DNA of 64,000 nt from Maniola hyperantus (taxonomy: Eukaryota > Arthropoda > Insecta > Lepidoptera > Nymphalidae): NCBI RefSeq assembly GCF_902806685.2, contig NC_048539.1, positions 15,230,378 to 15,294,377 on the forward strand. The letters run 5' to 3'. Within the stretch, counting starts at the first letter, position 1; every line of letters begins with the position of its first letter. Shown here one piece after another: positions 23,571 to 35,983 of this stretch. Both the position numbers and the translations under genes were made by a program. The notes below the pieces were generated by a model that ran no database searches, was not told the origin of the DNA, and saw only the letters and a list, made by a program, of their open reading frames with translations.

Positions 23571-23886
23571 TCATCATCATCATCATGATCAACCCATCGC
23601 CGGCTCACTACAGAGCACGGGTCTCCTCTCAGAGTGAGAAGGGTTTGGCCATAGTCTACCACGCTGGCCATGTGCGAATTGGTAGACTTCACACACCTTT
23701 GAGAACATTATGGAGAACTCTCAGGTATGCAGGTTTCCTTACGATGTTTTCCTTCACCGTTCAAGCAAGTGACATTTAATTACTTAAAACGCACATAACT
23801 CCGAAAAGTTAGAGGTGCGTGCCCGGGATCGAACCCCGGACCTCCGATTAGAAGGCGGACTAACCTAACCACTAGGCTATCACAGC
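23571..23886 (-). mobile_element. tRNA-type SINE (family 1)
   Basis: Near-complete reverse copy: ATCATCATCATCATCATG tail, GGATCGAACCCCGGACC B-box complement, and GGCTATCACAGC head. Confidence 0.85.
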
Positions 23887-24609
23887 TTATATATATTAAT
23901 AGATATATCTAAGAAAAACAAATATTACTTAATAATAATAAAATGGCTCATCACACAGATCAAACGAAAAAGTGATAAAAAGAGAAAGAATATTGTTAAA
24001 AGTCATATTAGTAGTGAACAAGTTGTAGGAATACATTCCTGAATGTGCTGGTCAGTCATTAAATTAAATAAAAGACTCAAATAAGATAATAGTCTATTTA
24101 AAACCAGATTTTAGGCAAACCTGTTATTTCACCATAAATTAAAAACGTATTTGAAGGAACGAAGAACAGCCTAACTCATAATAATACATCTCTCCAACAT
24201 AATAGCCGGAATCTTATTATAATTTTCGTTCACACGGAAATAATTTGACTAAAATTTACATTTACACACATTTCTAAATTCCGACGTTAGTACAAATTTA
24301 CACTTAGTAAATCTCGTGACCGTTACAAACGTACTTAATATGTTATTACTGCACGCATTTGTAATTGTAAATGAGGAGCTACATACGTAGCTCGTGCAAG
24401 AATATCTTTTTGTATTCACTTATCTGGTTCAAAATCTATCGGATTTGCATGTGAGCTAACAATCGCTCGCTATCTGGTAGAGGTAATTAGAATCATACAA
24501 GTCGGTAACGGTAACAATCTGCTACTACTTCAACAAAGTCCGTGCTTCCGACATTTACGTACAAGTTGTAAGTTGTAGGATGATATTCGAAAATCAAAAT
24601 ATAAGTAAA

Positions 24610-24680
24610 GTCCACGACAGGTTGAGCTGGCAATCGGGGTATGAGGCGAGGGGGTTAATAATTAAAGGGGGGGGGGGATA
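24610..24680 (+). repeat. GC-rich repeat fragment and G-run
   Basis: CACGACAGGTTGAGCTGGC and AATCGGGGTATGAGGCGAGG match the 4446 repeat; a run of about 11 G lies at 24666-24677. Confidence 0.45.
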
Positions 24681-24959
24681 AAACAAATAATAATAATAAT
24701 TAAAGAACCTACTGATTTTTATTTCGATTTTGTAAAATTCTAGTTTTCATTATGTACTTACATACAATGTTACCCAGAATATTCATTTCTTTTATTTGGT
24801 AATGGTAACAGCAAATTTATCTCATTATTAATTCCGATTTCCGAGTACCCATTAAAAAATCTGCCATTTCTAACTGAAATTAGGTATCCTATCTATTTAG
24901 AATACTCCTATTCATGTGACAAGATATTTTGTTGACGACATTAATAAAATATGTACAGG

Positions 24960-25219
24960 TTATACTATTAATATGTCCTCAATCTTCAATGTCATCGTCA
25001 GCATTATCAAGTAGCGCTAACACTGCGCTTCTTTATGGTAATAACGCTTACCAATATCTTCTTGTTACTGCAGCTATGAAAATGACAATGATTGATGCGG
25101 TAGTCATTTTCCTCACACCGTTGTTCGTATCCAATACAGATGCGATTGGCATTGACCATACAGTGATCAAGAGCATCGTATTAGCGTTTGACCATATTTG
25201 GAAAAATGGAAATCTCTAA
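24960..25219. other. Unassigned coding-like stretch beside the 270-aa exon
   Basis: Both strands are open here. The plus strand reads MSSSALSSSANTALLYGNN and on through a hydrophobic segment. The minus strand has a shorter cysteine-bearing frame (YDALDHCMVNANRICIGYEQ and onward) that ends at ATATTG followed by GTAAGC. Neither was recognised, and neither has a convincing acceptor. Base composition is less AT-biased than the surroundings. It may be a missed exon, a relic or chance. Confidence 0.2.
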
Positions 25220-25252
25220 CATTTTAACACAAAAATAAAAAATTACACTTAC

Positions 25253-26063
25253 CGTTATCTATGTATGGTAGCGAATACAACACTCCACAAAGGGACACTG
25301 CTACGGCGGCTGAGTTTTGGTCTGAAGATTCATCTCCACATTCATTGGAATCAGTCTGCGCTGGTTCAAAAAGAGTTAAATCCAGACCATCCATGTCACT
25401 GCGAGTCGATACACGATCTTCCTCAACGATTCGATCACAAAAGTGTTCGGGAGAGTCGACATCCTTCGGACTGCGACTGCACACACCATCGCTGAGAGGA
25501 TCGCAACAACATGTATCCGAGAAGGGTTCAAAATCTCTGCAATCAAACTCGCATCGCTCAAAACTATCGCACGTGCAAGACGATAAGGCATCTGAATCTG
25601 ATCCCACGGCAGGGAATGTGTTACTATTTTGCACATCCTTTGCGGCATCTGTTTTAGCCGCTACATAAAAGACGCCAGAAGTAAATGGCACTTTTTGCAC
25701 CTGTAAGGTTATATTCCCATCAGGTTTATCCGAATCTTCTCTCTTTGGTGTTAAGGAGCTATCCAAATCAGAACGACAATCTTCATAGCGCGCAAAACTG
25801 GATGTATCTGTTAAGTTGGAAGAACGATCAACAGAGTATGCATCAGCGTAAGGGTCTCCATTTTCGCTTTGCAATGGAGTTAAGCGATAAGGAACATGTG
25901 TGCGCGTTCCAAGGAAAATGGTGGTATATGGGCAAGTGTGTAGTGGTCGCGAGCGGTCGGCGCGACGTGGATAGCTAGCGGCGAAAGGGTCGCGAGGCGG
26001 ACCCCCTTCGGCGTCTAAAAACGCCTCGCTGGTGGACAGAACGTTGTATCGCCAATCCGGCAT
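25253..26063 (-). CDS. Large candidate first coding exon of an unidentified gene (270 aa)
   Basis: Minus-strand open frame from ATG at 26063, beginning MPDWRYNVLSTSEAFLDAEG, to a GTAAGT donor (ACTTAC at 25247-25252 on the plus strand). The exon encodes 270 residues plus one base. The protein segment is hydrophilic, rich in Ser/Asp/Glu and apparently disordered. It has a Pro/Arg stretch near residues 22-40 and a cysteine cluster around residues 165-197 (CTC, C..CEFDC, CCC). No signal peptide, membrane helix or known domain was recognised. The low chance of an 811-nt open exon ending exactly in a consensus donor in AT-rich DNA is the main evidence. The phase-1 end matches the exon at 56720-56786, which suggests alternative promoters of one gene. 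The family is unknown. Confidence 0.75.
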
Positions 26064-26220
26064 CGCAGATAAACACCATCACTATTACAGTACACTAAGA
26101 TTGTCTCTTGTCGTTATCACTATGCTACACAGAAAAACATGACCCACTTTCGTTAGGAAAAATGAATTTAACTACGATCGACATCCGCACCTGAGCAAAT
26201 ATGGCGGTGCAATTCAATTA
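26064..26220 (-). promoter_or_regulatory. Putative 5' UTR/promoter of the 270-aa exon
   Basis: Repeat-free sequence directly upstream of the minus-strand ATG at 26063, with moderate GC content up to about 26215, beyond which it becomes AT-rich. No TATA box was found. It is assigned only from its position. Confidence 0.3.
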
Positions 26221-26849
26221 GATATGTATTTGTAAACACGATTTAGCGATTTATACTATAATTTGTGGTTAGTTAAATATATTCAATTTGTTGAATTGAC
26301 CTATTAAGCTTTTTGATTGTATTTTCCGCATCTGACCAAACTAAAATTATACACGCAAGATGCAAATCATCTTTTGGAACCAAGATTTCCTTACAGTAAA
26401 TAGCTAGGCATCCTATTATAGTTGGTGGAAACACCGTAATCGACATTTACATTTTCTCTTTTATTTACGTACGTTATAAAAAAGAGCTGAAAGCTTTTAA
26501 AGCAAAAAAAAATCCAATCTTTATTTTTTTAAACTAGCTTAAAAAGAAAAGTGCAATGGCTGCAAGTCGTGCTTAAGAAACGCAATTATTTTGTAAGTGC
26601 TACATCTCAAATTGTTCTAGCGGCTTGATAATAACAGATGCCGGCTCGTGACAGCTAGACATATAGGAAGTATTATGGAAGAACTTATATTTCTAAAACC
26701 TCACGGTGTTGCCTATATCGCTTTTTCTGTGGATCAATATATTATAATTTTTAAACTTATACAAATGAAAAATGTAACTGTTCCTACCTAACTCGTTACA
26801 GTCATATACATATATATTGTAATGCTCTTGAGATGGGAATATCAAAGAA

Positions 26850-27124
26850 CCAGTCAAGTGCATGTCGGACTTGCATACGAAGGATTCCGTACCATCAGAC
26901 ACTAAGTATACTTTAAAAAAAAACGCATGGCAGCTATTTTGAAATTTGTTGTTATAATTAATGAAATTAAGTTAATGAAATACATATTCTGTGAAAATTT
27001 CTATAAAAAATTACGTTTCATGAGATACCGCTCGCTGACAGACAGACTGACGGATGGACAGACAGACAAACAGCAGAGGCTTCGTAATAGGATCCTGCTG
27101 GCACCCATCGGTACGCAACTCTAA
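26850..27124 (-). mobile_element. Dispersed repeat fragment
   Basis: CAAGTGCATGTCGGACTTGC, AGGATTCCGTACCATC, GACGGATGGACAGACAGAC and GGCACCCATCGGTACG; related in style to the 1871 repeat but a distinct family. Confidence 0.45.
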
Positions 27125-28679
27125 TAAGAACACTAAAGTTATTATACCTACCTAAGTATTTTACTGACAAGAACAATTAAGTAATTAAGCCTGAACGGAA
27201 GTTAAGCACTACGGCACGCTGAGTACCAAGACGAAGCGGTCGTTAAGTTAACTTTAATCATAAACGTTGCATATTATTGCTGACCTGCGAGCCTGTACAA
27301 CTATAACTGACACTATACGAACATCTGCATTGAATAATAGTGTCAATCCAAAGCACTCATGTAATGAATAATCTAACTACGATGGTGGGAAATTAGGTCA
27401 ATCGATAATTCCAAATAAGGCTTCAACTTTCCCTAAGTATGTCGATCCCAATTGTTTGTATCTACTACAATGTACTGATAATCGGGATATTCTACACGGG
27501 GCTAGCAACCTACTGAAGGTAAATAAAAATAAAGCTGAAGATTGACTCTCAAAAAACTTTTTAAGAGATTGCCTGTAAATTCTAGCTTCTTAACTTAATA
27601 AGGAGTGTGGTAACCATGGAACTGAGATTGATAACAAGATATAAAACGTCTTATCTAAAATGAAATATCTATAATCTTCATCTTTAGTAGCCCAATATAA
27701 CTTATATATTTACTATTTACAGGCTTAACGAATAATGCTATTAACCGGCGCCGGCGGCGGTTCCGAACGCGTTGAGCATAAGAACGCAACAAGACTAATC
27801 TATGCAGATAAATAAAATTTATGTGTCCGTTTGTTATTTTGAAATGAACAACAATTTCCATTTGCGTATTTGATATATAAACAACGATCTTACGACTGTT
27901 ATTGATAGTGAAAAGGTAGGACATTGAGGATTGAGAACCTGGAACCCATAAATAGATAAGCGTTCATTGTGATTGTGCACATTTCTGTAGATATTTGAAA
28001 CACAGTTTAGATTATCTATATAGTAACCTCTCAAGGTCTCGGTTAAACATTAATGTCAGAAATAAATTTATGCAAGCTCTAAGAATCTCGGAAATAAAAA
28101 TAATTAATCTTTAGCAGAAACGAAATGATTTGGGGACATGAAATATTTGTTCAATTTGAAATGCAAGTGAGTCGGAACTCGGAGAATTAAATACTTACTA
28201 GAATAAGCTCAATAAGAATAGAGGTAGTTCTATTTTATTAATTGATTATTTTTTCAGGAAAATGATTACCGATTTCTCAGACAAACTAAATCATTTATTT
28301 CACAGCCAGTAGTCAGTAGTAACAGTGATATACAAATTACAAACCTATAAAGTAAAGCTAATTTATGATTAAGAAACATTTTATAGGGATAAGAAGATTG
28401 CATGAAAAGTCCATCATTTTTTCAAATTATATCTTTGAAAATTGGTATTTGGGTTTTTGGTTAAAAAAGAAAAAAATACTTGTTTCAGAATTTTTGACCT
28501 CTGACTGTTTTTCATAAATTTCACTGGAGCCGAAGCGGGTCAGCCAGTTTTTATAAATTGAAATAGGCGTCACTGTATCGAATAGTATCGATTAAGGCAC
28601 TAAAAATAATTTAACGAAGCGTTGAACTGAAATTGCTACCTTAGTAAGTATGTATGTACTAGGTACGGCAAAAACTACC

Positions 28680-28815
28680 ACTCATGGTCAAAGTCAAATG
28701 ATTTATTCAAAATAGGTAATAAATTACTCTTTTTGATGGTGTGGTGTTAGATTTGTAAGATATAGTGGTGATAATTATAACGCAAACTTAAAACTAAAGC
28801 TACGAGGTCAATGAA
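28680..28815 (-). mobile_element. LINE (RTE-like) 3' tail
   Basis: GTCAAAGTCAAATGATTTAT, GTGGTGATAATTATAACGC and AAAACTAAAGCTACGAGG, reverse orientation of the tail at 18685. Confidence 0.5.
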
Positions 28816-28860
28816 CGAAAACAATCATTTTCTTGTTTTCCCCTATATTTTAATAGGAAT

Positions 28861-29059
28861 TCCTATCTATAATATAAAAATGAATCACTAAATGTGTTGC
28901 TCATCGCAAATCTCGAGAACAGCTAAACCGATTTCGCTAATTCTTTTTTATAATATTCCTTGCAGTACAAGGATGGTTCTTACGGAGAGAAAAATTAAAT
29001 TCAACCTCCCCCTCAATTTTCTAGACTCCACCCGAGCGAAGCCGGGGCAGGTCAGCTAG
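28861..29059 (+). mobile_element. Short Helitron, related family
   Basis: TCCTATCTATAATATAAAAA start, CTCGAGAACAGCTAAACCG, then GAGCGAAGCCGGGGCAGG and CTAG end. Confidence 0.65.
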
Positions 29060-29631
29060 TATTGAATAATAAGTAATTAGAACTGAATGGTATTAATGGT
29101 TCCAGAAAGCCATGTATTTAGCTGGATAAACGTGAATTGACTAGGTTACTATGACTATTTCATTAGAACTTACGGAAAGCTGATATAAAAATTCGACTCT
29201 ACCAATAAGTATTTTAGAGAATAGTAAGACAAATATTTACTATTTACTCATAAAATAACTACTTAGATAAATAATTCAACTAAATTCCGGAGTAGAGACA
29301 GACTGATAAATAATGTTGTAAAGCTGTAAATTAGAAACGATATTATTAAGTGCTTGTAGTAACTAGTAAAGCACTGTCTCTAAAACGTAAGCAATTTCCG
29401 AAGAGCGATTGCTAAAGGTTTCTTCGGTCGAATGCAATTTGAATAGTAATTCCGCAAATACTGTATCGGAAAGTTGGCCTCCAAGATAGACATTATGGTA
29501 ATATTCCCGAGAGATTCGACTCGAAAGTGCCTGCAGGCTGCAGGCATGACCAGTAACTTCGAAACTTGCAACGGGCTATTGAGGATTATAAACCAGGTTT
29601 GTAGTCAACGAACTCGTCTGAAACCCTGATA

Positions 29632-30225
29632 GATACTCGCCTGATGTCGTGTTTATTTTACCCTACCTATATGTAATTATGTTTTAAACTTTACGATTTT
29701 GCGTGTTAACAAGGTAAATAAAGCGTTTGGTTGAATTCAAAAACGAAACATTATTCAAACTTGTCATGATTTTTTTTGTGACTGTATTGATAGAATGCTC
29801 CTCATATTCCCTGATACTTAGATACTCGCCTGATGTCGTGTTTATTTTATCCTACTATATATTATGTACTTAATATGTTTTATACTTTACGATTTTGCGT
29901 GTTAACAAGGTAAATAAAGCGTTTGGTTGAATTCAAAAACAAAACATTATTCAAACTTGTCATGAATTTTTTTGTGACTGTATTGATAGAATGCTCCTCA
30001 TATTCCCTGATACTTAGATACTCGCCTGATGTCGTGTTTATTTTATCCTACTATATAATATGTACTTAATATGTTTTATACTTTACGATTTTGCGTGTTA
30101 ACAAGGTAAATAAAGCGTTTGGTTGAATCTAAAAATGAGATGTTATTCAAACTTGTCATGAATATTTTTGTAAGTTTAACTCGTTTTTGTGACTGTATTG
30201 ATCGAATGCTTCTCATATTTTTTAA
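29632..30225 (+). repeat. Three tandem copies of a unit of about 190 bp
   Basis: The unit starts GATACTCGCCTGATGTCGTG at 29632, 29821 and 30017. All copies carry TTACGATTTTGCGTGTTAAC and AAATAAAGCGTTTGGTTGAA. Copies 1 and 2 are nearly identical; the third diverges in its last 70 bp with an insertion. A short satellite-like array. Confidence 0.85.
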
Positions 30226-30534
30226 TTCAGGTATATTGCAAGAAAATGAGGACAGCATCTCTACCGCTTAAAGAGTTTCCAATAATGAGAAAACCTAAAT
30301 TGTGAGTAATTTCATGGTTCAACCAATGAATACTTCGTTTTCATACGGAAGGTAAAGGGCTAAACCCATACAACTCCGATGTAATTGATCAGTAATCCAA
30401 CACTATCGATTGCGGGACGCCGACCGTAGTAATCATTGCAAAAACTTAATCATGCGATACCAACACTGAACTGGCACTTGTACACAATAATTATGTCGCA
30501 ACTATGCCGTGGTTTTATTCGAATGTTTCGGTTA

Positions 30535-30660
30535 TATTCGTGCACGCGGCGTGCAGAGGTGCGCGTGCCGGGTCGCACTCGGGCCGACTGGTCTGCTAGC
30601 CTGGCACACAGCGCGAGTGCGCGGAGGGCGGATGCCATACCAAGTTACCAACCACCAAGC
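30535..30660. promoter_or_regulatory. Isolated GC-rich, CpG-rich block
   Basis: CGTGCACGCGGCGTGCAGAG, CGGGTCGCACTCGGGCCG and GCGCGAGTGCGCGGAGGG. Several frames are open on both strands by composition. It may be a promoter or noncoding exon; nothing confirms this. Confidence 0.25.
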
Positions 30661-30953
30661 GTATGAGTCGCTCATCTGTAAGCATATGCTCGCCAACTGC
30701 AGGACCGTTAACAAGCGCAAGGTACAGAGTACCCACCGACTACAGCACGTTCACGTACAAGACATGCCCACTTACATATTCATGCGATTTTGAAACATGA
30801 AGGAAACGAGCAAAGCTTTAAGTCCCATTACCTCGAAATACACATTAGATTCACAAACGCTCTACCTAATATATAATTGATAAATGAGTAAATTATGGCA
30901 AGCTTTTCAGTGCGGAATTAAGGCTACCATTCTTGGTTTTTTTTTAATATGTA

Positions 30954-31008
30954 GCTCTTACAGACGTTTTGCATAAGTATAGTACCTATGCAAACCGTCT
31001 GTAAGAGC
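30954..31008. repeat. Hairpin
   Basis: GCTCTTACAGACG pairs with CGTCTGTAAGAGC; inner TTTTGCATA/TATGCAAA prolongs it. Confidence 0.6.
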
Positions 31009-31015
31009 TTTAAAA

Positions 31016-31192
31016 CTAATATTATGAAGAGGAAAGATTTGTTTGCTTGTTTGTAATCGATAAACTATGAAACTATTAAACCGATTTTAATAACTCTTTC
31101 ACCATTAGAAAGCTACTTTATCCAGAAGTAACTTAGGCTATGTAGGTACCAATATCAATGCTCATCCGAGCGAAGGCTGGCAGATCAGCTAG
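31016..31192 (+). mobile_element. Short Helitron, diverged
   Basis: TAATATTATGAAGAGGAAAG, CGATTTTAATAACTC, TTTCACCATTAGAAAGCTAC and a CTAG end after GCTGGCAGATCAG. Confidence 0.55.
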
Positions 31193-31805
31193 TTGGTATA
31201 AAAACAACATCATAAAATATTTTAGTTAGAGATGTAGACTGTAAAGTCCCCAGCATTGGAATGATGTCAATGACCGAAAATTAGCAGATGTTTGATCAAA
31301 ATTATTGCGAAGACGAAGACGTGAGAATATTCTAGCTATAGTGTACAACGTTGCTTCATCTTCCGTTTGAAACTATGATACATACTGGGGTTAACATTGC
31401 CATACAAAATGGAAACAGATGCCCCTCATAAAATTGTGATCGTTGATTTACAATCCTAGACAACCACGGGGGGACAGGGCTTTTTATCAAAGGATGTCGT
31501 CGGTTTTTTGTGGCCATTATCGCATAACATAGGGGTGGCCTCAATGCGCTTTGCTAATCAAATCCCTGCACGGAGATATCTATCAGCTATCACGCGAGCT
31601 TCTTATCTCTAGACCAACCGGTTCGAATCCATCGTATTTGCATTTCGCAGCCGCTTAACTCCAACGAGTCGAGTCAACCATTTTACGGCACTGTATGCTC
31701 AGACCGGATAAAATAATATAAGCTATTTTATCAATAAACCTGCTTCCCATGTTTTCTTTGTGAAAGAGTTACCTACTATTAAGAAAATTTTGGATGCGTA
31801 TTTTT

Positions 31806-31985
31806 GTAATGGACTAAGATTTAGCGCGTGCCAGACCTTCGTTATTTTATAAAAGCTGAAAGTTCATCTGCGTTTTGCGCGCAACACGGAGAGGAATGAT
31901 CAGTATAATCACGATACTTTGACGTAAGATTTTTTACACTTTTATTATTTGCTATCTCTCAAAGCCACCATAATCCAAACTTCTT
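31806..31985. mobile_element. Copy of the 22782 MITE, internally shortened
   Basis: GCGCGTGCCAGACCTTCG, ACTTTGACGTAAGATTTTTT and AAAGCCACCATAATCC match both halves of the family. Confidence 0.5.
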
Positions 31986-32330
31986 TTTTATTTATTTATT
32001 TTTTATTTATTAAATTAACTAACGGCTACTTACACTAATACATTTAAAAAAAAAACTTAATTCTGAAAATATTACTTACTAAGTGCAGTCGCCAATTATA
32101 AGTTAATACAACATTTACAAACATAATAATATGTGACAAAATAAAAAAACAAACATCAATAAGATTACAGATAATACTTCCTACTCAAGACTTCCAATAT
32201 GCAAAGATCTTTTCCCGAAACTTATACAAAGAGTCAGAATTAATGTCAATGACAGAGCTGTGGTGGTTAAGAGTTTAACATAATCTAGATTATTTTATAA
32301 GTACGCTCTGTTTTGGGCTATTTATTATGA
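31985..32330 (-). mobile_element. LINE 3' end
   Basis: On the minus strand a frame resembling the last residues of a LINE ORF2 (SLYKFREKIFAYWKS) precedes an AT-rich 3' UTR ending in TTTATTTATT repeats. Confidence 0.45.
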
Positions 32331-33777
32331 CAGCCTGAACTTTTCCAAATACTTGGTCACCCTAGTCAGAGATCGATAAAGACACGCTAAGTAATAGATC
32401 AAAATGAGCTTTAGTAATTGATTATATCAAAGGTCTTACTAATTTACAAAAGGTAGGTAGGTATGCCATTAAAATTACAGAATGTATTGCCGTAAGATAT
32501 TAAGGAGACAGCCTTGAATACGTTTTGGTGTACGGATTACCACCTAAAGATAATTGAAAGATGAGGTTTCTACGATGTAGTTGAAACAGCCTTTTTGTGG
32601 CTTGAATTGAATTTAAATATTGGCCTTACTTACTTAAATGTCTTCTCATAAATTGGTACTTGTTATGATTATTTCACACGGGAAGCCAACTTTGTGTAAA
32701 TAAATATATCCAAAGCCCTCGAACAGCCGCTGTCATGGGTCAATATTGAACTAAAGCTTATTAAATGGTACCCAACCTATGTAAGCTTTACTAGTAGGTA
32801 GGTTATGATCCCGTACGATTTAACTCTTGTAAATATTTGTAGAGTAATTAAGAAGGTAGTTACAAGAATTTTAAAAGTAGATAAAATTAAAGATACCTAC
32901 ACAAAACCATTAAAACTCTCTTTTTAGAACTTTACAATTAAAGTTACTTAATAATATTCTAGCTAGCAAATGTAATAGGTATAACTCTGAATTTTCCTTA
33001 GGTATAGAAATAGCTTGCATCCTGGAGACGGACATAGGTTACTTTTATGCAAAAAATCCCACAGGAACAATGAATTAGGAGCATAATGCGTAGGAGCCGA
33101 TGTAAACTCAGATGCAAAATTATTGGGTTCTTTACCCTGTAGCCTTTCTGCAGCAATTAAATAACAATGACACCCACACTGGAACTTATGCCGACATAGC
33201 CATCCGACGTGTTAATGAACTCGGGAATTTGTAAAACATTTATTTTGTTCACCTTAAGGTGAATAGGTACAGTAGGTATATACCTACTTATTACCAAGAA
33301 ATAATGCATCACTATTTTTTACATTAATAAAACTTTGTAAAATAAATAGGAATATTTATGACGAATAATATTTTTGAATTAAACCGTTAAAATACTAGGT
33401 ACCTACCTACTTAAGATGGTACGTAACTTTATGACTTGAGTAAAAATAAACTTAAATAATATTATAATTTTATATTTACGATGGCGTAGTAGCGCTATGT
33501 AGATGCGGGCTTGTGCTTAAATACTTTCTTTTATTCAAAGCTTTTTATGGCGCTTATACTCATTATAATATAAAAGGTAAAAGCTATCTGTAAAGCAAAT
33601 TACAAGGCGAGCCATCTGGCGTCGAGTAGCATAATCATTTGATCGCATTCAAATTTTGCATGTTCTCATAGTAGTATCACATGCCATCAAAAGATGGCGC
33701 TACTTGGAAGTGGCCAGACCTAGACTTTTCAGAAATCACGCTTATATTTGCTAAAACAGATACCTAGGTAAATGTTT

Positions 33778-33862
33778 CCCGGTGCGGGATAGCGCGGGGG
33801 CTGTGCAGGTGTGCGTGGTGTCCCTAGTCTCCATACCCCGATTGCCATCTCGACCTGTCGCG
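33778..33862 (-). repeat. GC-rich dispersed repeat
   Basis: CGGTGCGGGATAGCGCGGGG and CCATCTCGACCTGTCGCG; reverse of the 4446 repeat and similar to 56285. Confidence 0.5.
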
Positions 33863-34376
33863 ATGTATAGAGTACCTATTTTTTAAATTAAAATAAGCAC
33901 TCTGGAGTCTGGACGTTTACCTACATATTAAATTATAAAATAAGCATGTCTGGGCGTTTTCTACCTACCTACATTAGCATGTACAATCTACGTTTCTTCA
34001 CATTGTGTAGGCACCAGCTATATTAACTATAAGTCCTAATTAAATTCTTATTATTATTTTACAATGACAGCTATTGTGTCTAGTAAGGGCAAGTGTTTAT
34101 GGTTGCCACATTTGGTTCAGGAACGATTAAGTATTATGGTCTTAGTGGCTAGTGCCAATAAGACATAATGTCTATAACTGGGCGCACTGCGGAGTGTCGA
34201 TCACTTAGATTTTGCTTCCTCCGGCCTCCCAGGGTTTCGCCTTTTACGACCCTTAGGCCATGGCCTGCGGAACTACAATCCTTTGGGGGTCCTGGCGTCC
34301 TCCACAGACTATTTCTGTTTCCATTCATCGCATTCCTTCGTGAATCGTGTTAGCAATATTACCCGACAAAATGTGG

Positions 34377-34560
34377 TACAGTACGCGGCGGAAAGTAATG
34401 TACATCGGCCTTTAGAATGACATTTCGGCTTTATAGTGCGTTGTCTCTGTCACTCATACATAAATGACGTTTTACCGGTCTTAACGACAGACACAATGCT
34501 TTACAAATCTGCTACCTCCTTCTAAATGTCGATGTACATTACTATCTGCCGCGTACTGTA
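34377..34560. mobile_element. mariner-type MITE, complete
   Basis: TACAGTACGCGGCGGAAAG at the left and CTGCCGCGTACTGTA at the right; inner ATGTACATCGGCCTTTAGAA pairs with its complement. TA-flanked CAGT ends. Confidence 0.75.
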
Positions 34561-34562
34561 TA

Positions 34563-35080
34563 GCCCGTACAAAATGACTCTTTACGCGGCATTTTATCTC
34601 TATGGATCAACTATCATTCAAAAATACGGTTCACCCTCAAAGCAAATACTTGAATTCACCTTTAAAATAAGCACTAAAATCGTACTTTTGACATGACATG
34701 CAATGCATGCTTCGGAAATATTGACATTTTTTCCACTCGAGTGGGCTCTTTCAACAAGCTGGTCATGAATTATCTTAGGAATAATATTGCTATATTAAAC
34801 TAAGCCTGTAGAATAATTAGAATTTAGATAGATGGTAGTTAAACTAATATATTCTTAATTTATATTTTATACATGTAAGTATATTAATTAATAATAATAA
34901 CTATGTGGTTGACGTAGTGGGTAGCACGTATATTATTACTATGTTATATTATTATTACTGTTTTTATCCAAGCACTGCGTGCTACTGTTTGTTGATCCGA
35001 ATAAATAAAAATAAAAAGACATTTGACACATAAAGTTAAAATGGCGCGTGAGGAGTTAAATTTTACGCGTTATACAATTA
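34563..35080. mobile_element. MITE (CGTACAAAATGACTC family), split
   Basis: The left part, 34563-34710, holds CGTACAAAATGACTC and CGTACTTTTGACATGAC. The other end (AGTTAAAATGGCGCGTGAGG, ACGCGTTATA) appears at 35033-35080. About 320 bp of AT-rich DNA separates them. Complete copies are at 38179 and 41855. Confidence 0.5.
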
Positions 35081-35542
35081 TTTTCGTAATTTTGCATTGA
35101 CGGCAGCCCTATCTTCGATATTCAAATATTCAACGCGGAAATTTTATGTGCCTTGACTTATGATGAGATCATTGTTTTGGCGAAGGCCCGACCACACGAC
35201 CGGAGCGGGCGGTGGACAGGACATGCGGCGTCCTTCCTCAGTTCCTCACCCATCCGGTTCTCGTATCTGTCAACTCGACCGCCGCGCTCCGAACCGATAC
35301 GATATTTTACTACCTATGTGACAATACCGTTATTGTATAAATTATTTGCACATCGTGATGCTCATTTTGGGAACACCCGGTTGCTTTCCATTTCTGAATA
35401 CATTTAGTACATTGAACCCTTGAACCTCATTTTATCTGTGAACCAACTCGAATAACTGTCATTTCATATTACTTATTGTTTCTCAATTGTTTGCTCCAGT
35501 AGTGAGCAGGCTCAAAGTCAAAATGTCAAGGGTCTAGAGCTC

Positions 35543-35983
35543 TAGACAGACGGACTACATTTGACTACAGTTGGGATGCAGTTTTAGCGTCTAAACTATC
35601 GTGAGTGATTTCCATATTATATATATTTTACACCCGGCTGTACTCACGTGTTTAGTCGACGTTGGCCTGACTAGTTTCGAAACCATCCGGCGTCCTTTTT
35701 CAAGGAGTCAGTCTGATCGCGCACGCGTCGTGGTTGAGACTGCGCGCCGCTGCTCGAACAGCCCGTTGTGATGCAGTTTGATTGCAGTTGACACAACTTC
35801 ATCGTAACTACAGACAGTTTGCGCAGTCCGCTTGTTGCAGTCGGCGTGCAGTTATAGTATGAGTACACAGTAGCTGCGTGGCGAACGCACAGTCGGTCGG
35901 CAGTTGTTGCTATGCAGTTGTGTCAACTGCATTCCAACTGCGATTGCACTCGCCTTGCAGTCTAAATGCAATCCATCTGTCTT
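35543..35983. mobile_element. MITE rich in TGCAGT motifs, carrying another insertion
   Basis: The left end GACAGACGGACTACATTTG and the right end AAATGCAATCCATCTGTC are inverted repeats. The interior has many direct and inverted GCAGTTG/CAACTGC motifs. A copy of the 43692 element (GTGAGTGATTTCC, ACTCACGTGTTTAGTCGACG) sits near 35585-35700. Confidence 0.55.

Noticed and set aside
25261..25978. Plus-strand frames opposite the 270-aa exon
   Set aside because: They are shadows of the longer minus-strand frame, which alone ends at a consensus donor.
25253..26063. Assigning the minus-strand gene to dunce/PDE4 because it has alternative N-termini and ends in YIDNG
   Set aside because: The resemblance to the FDVDNG motif is a few residues, and no UCR or catalytic exon is in the window; the evidence is too thin to name it.
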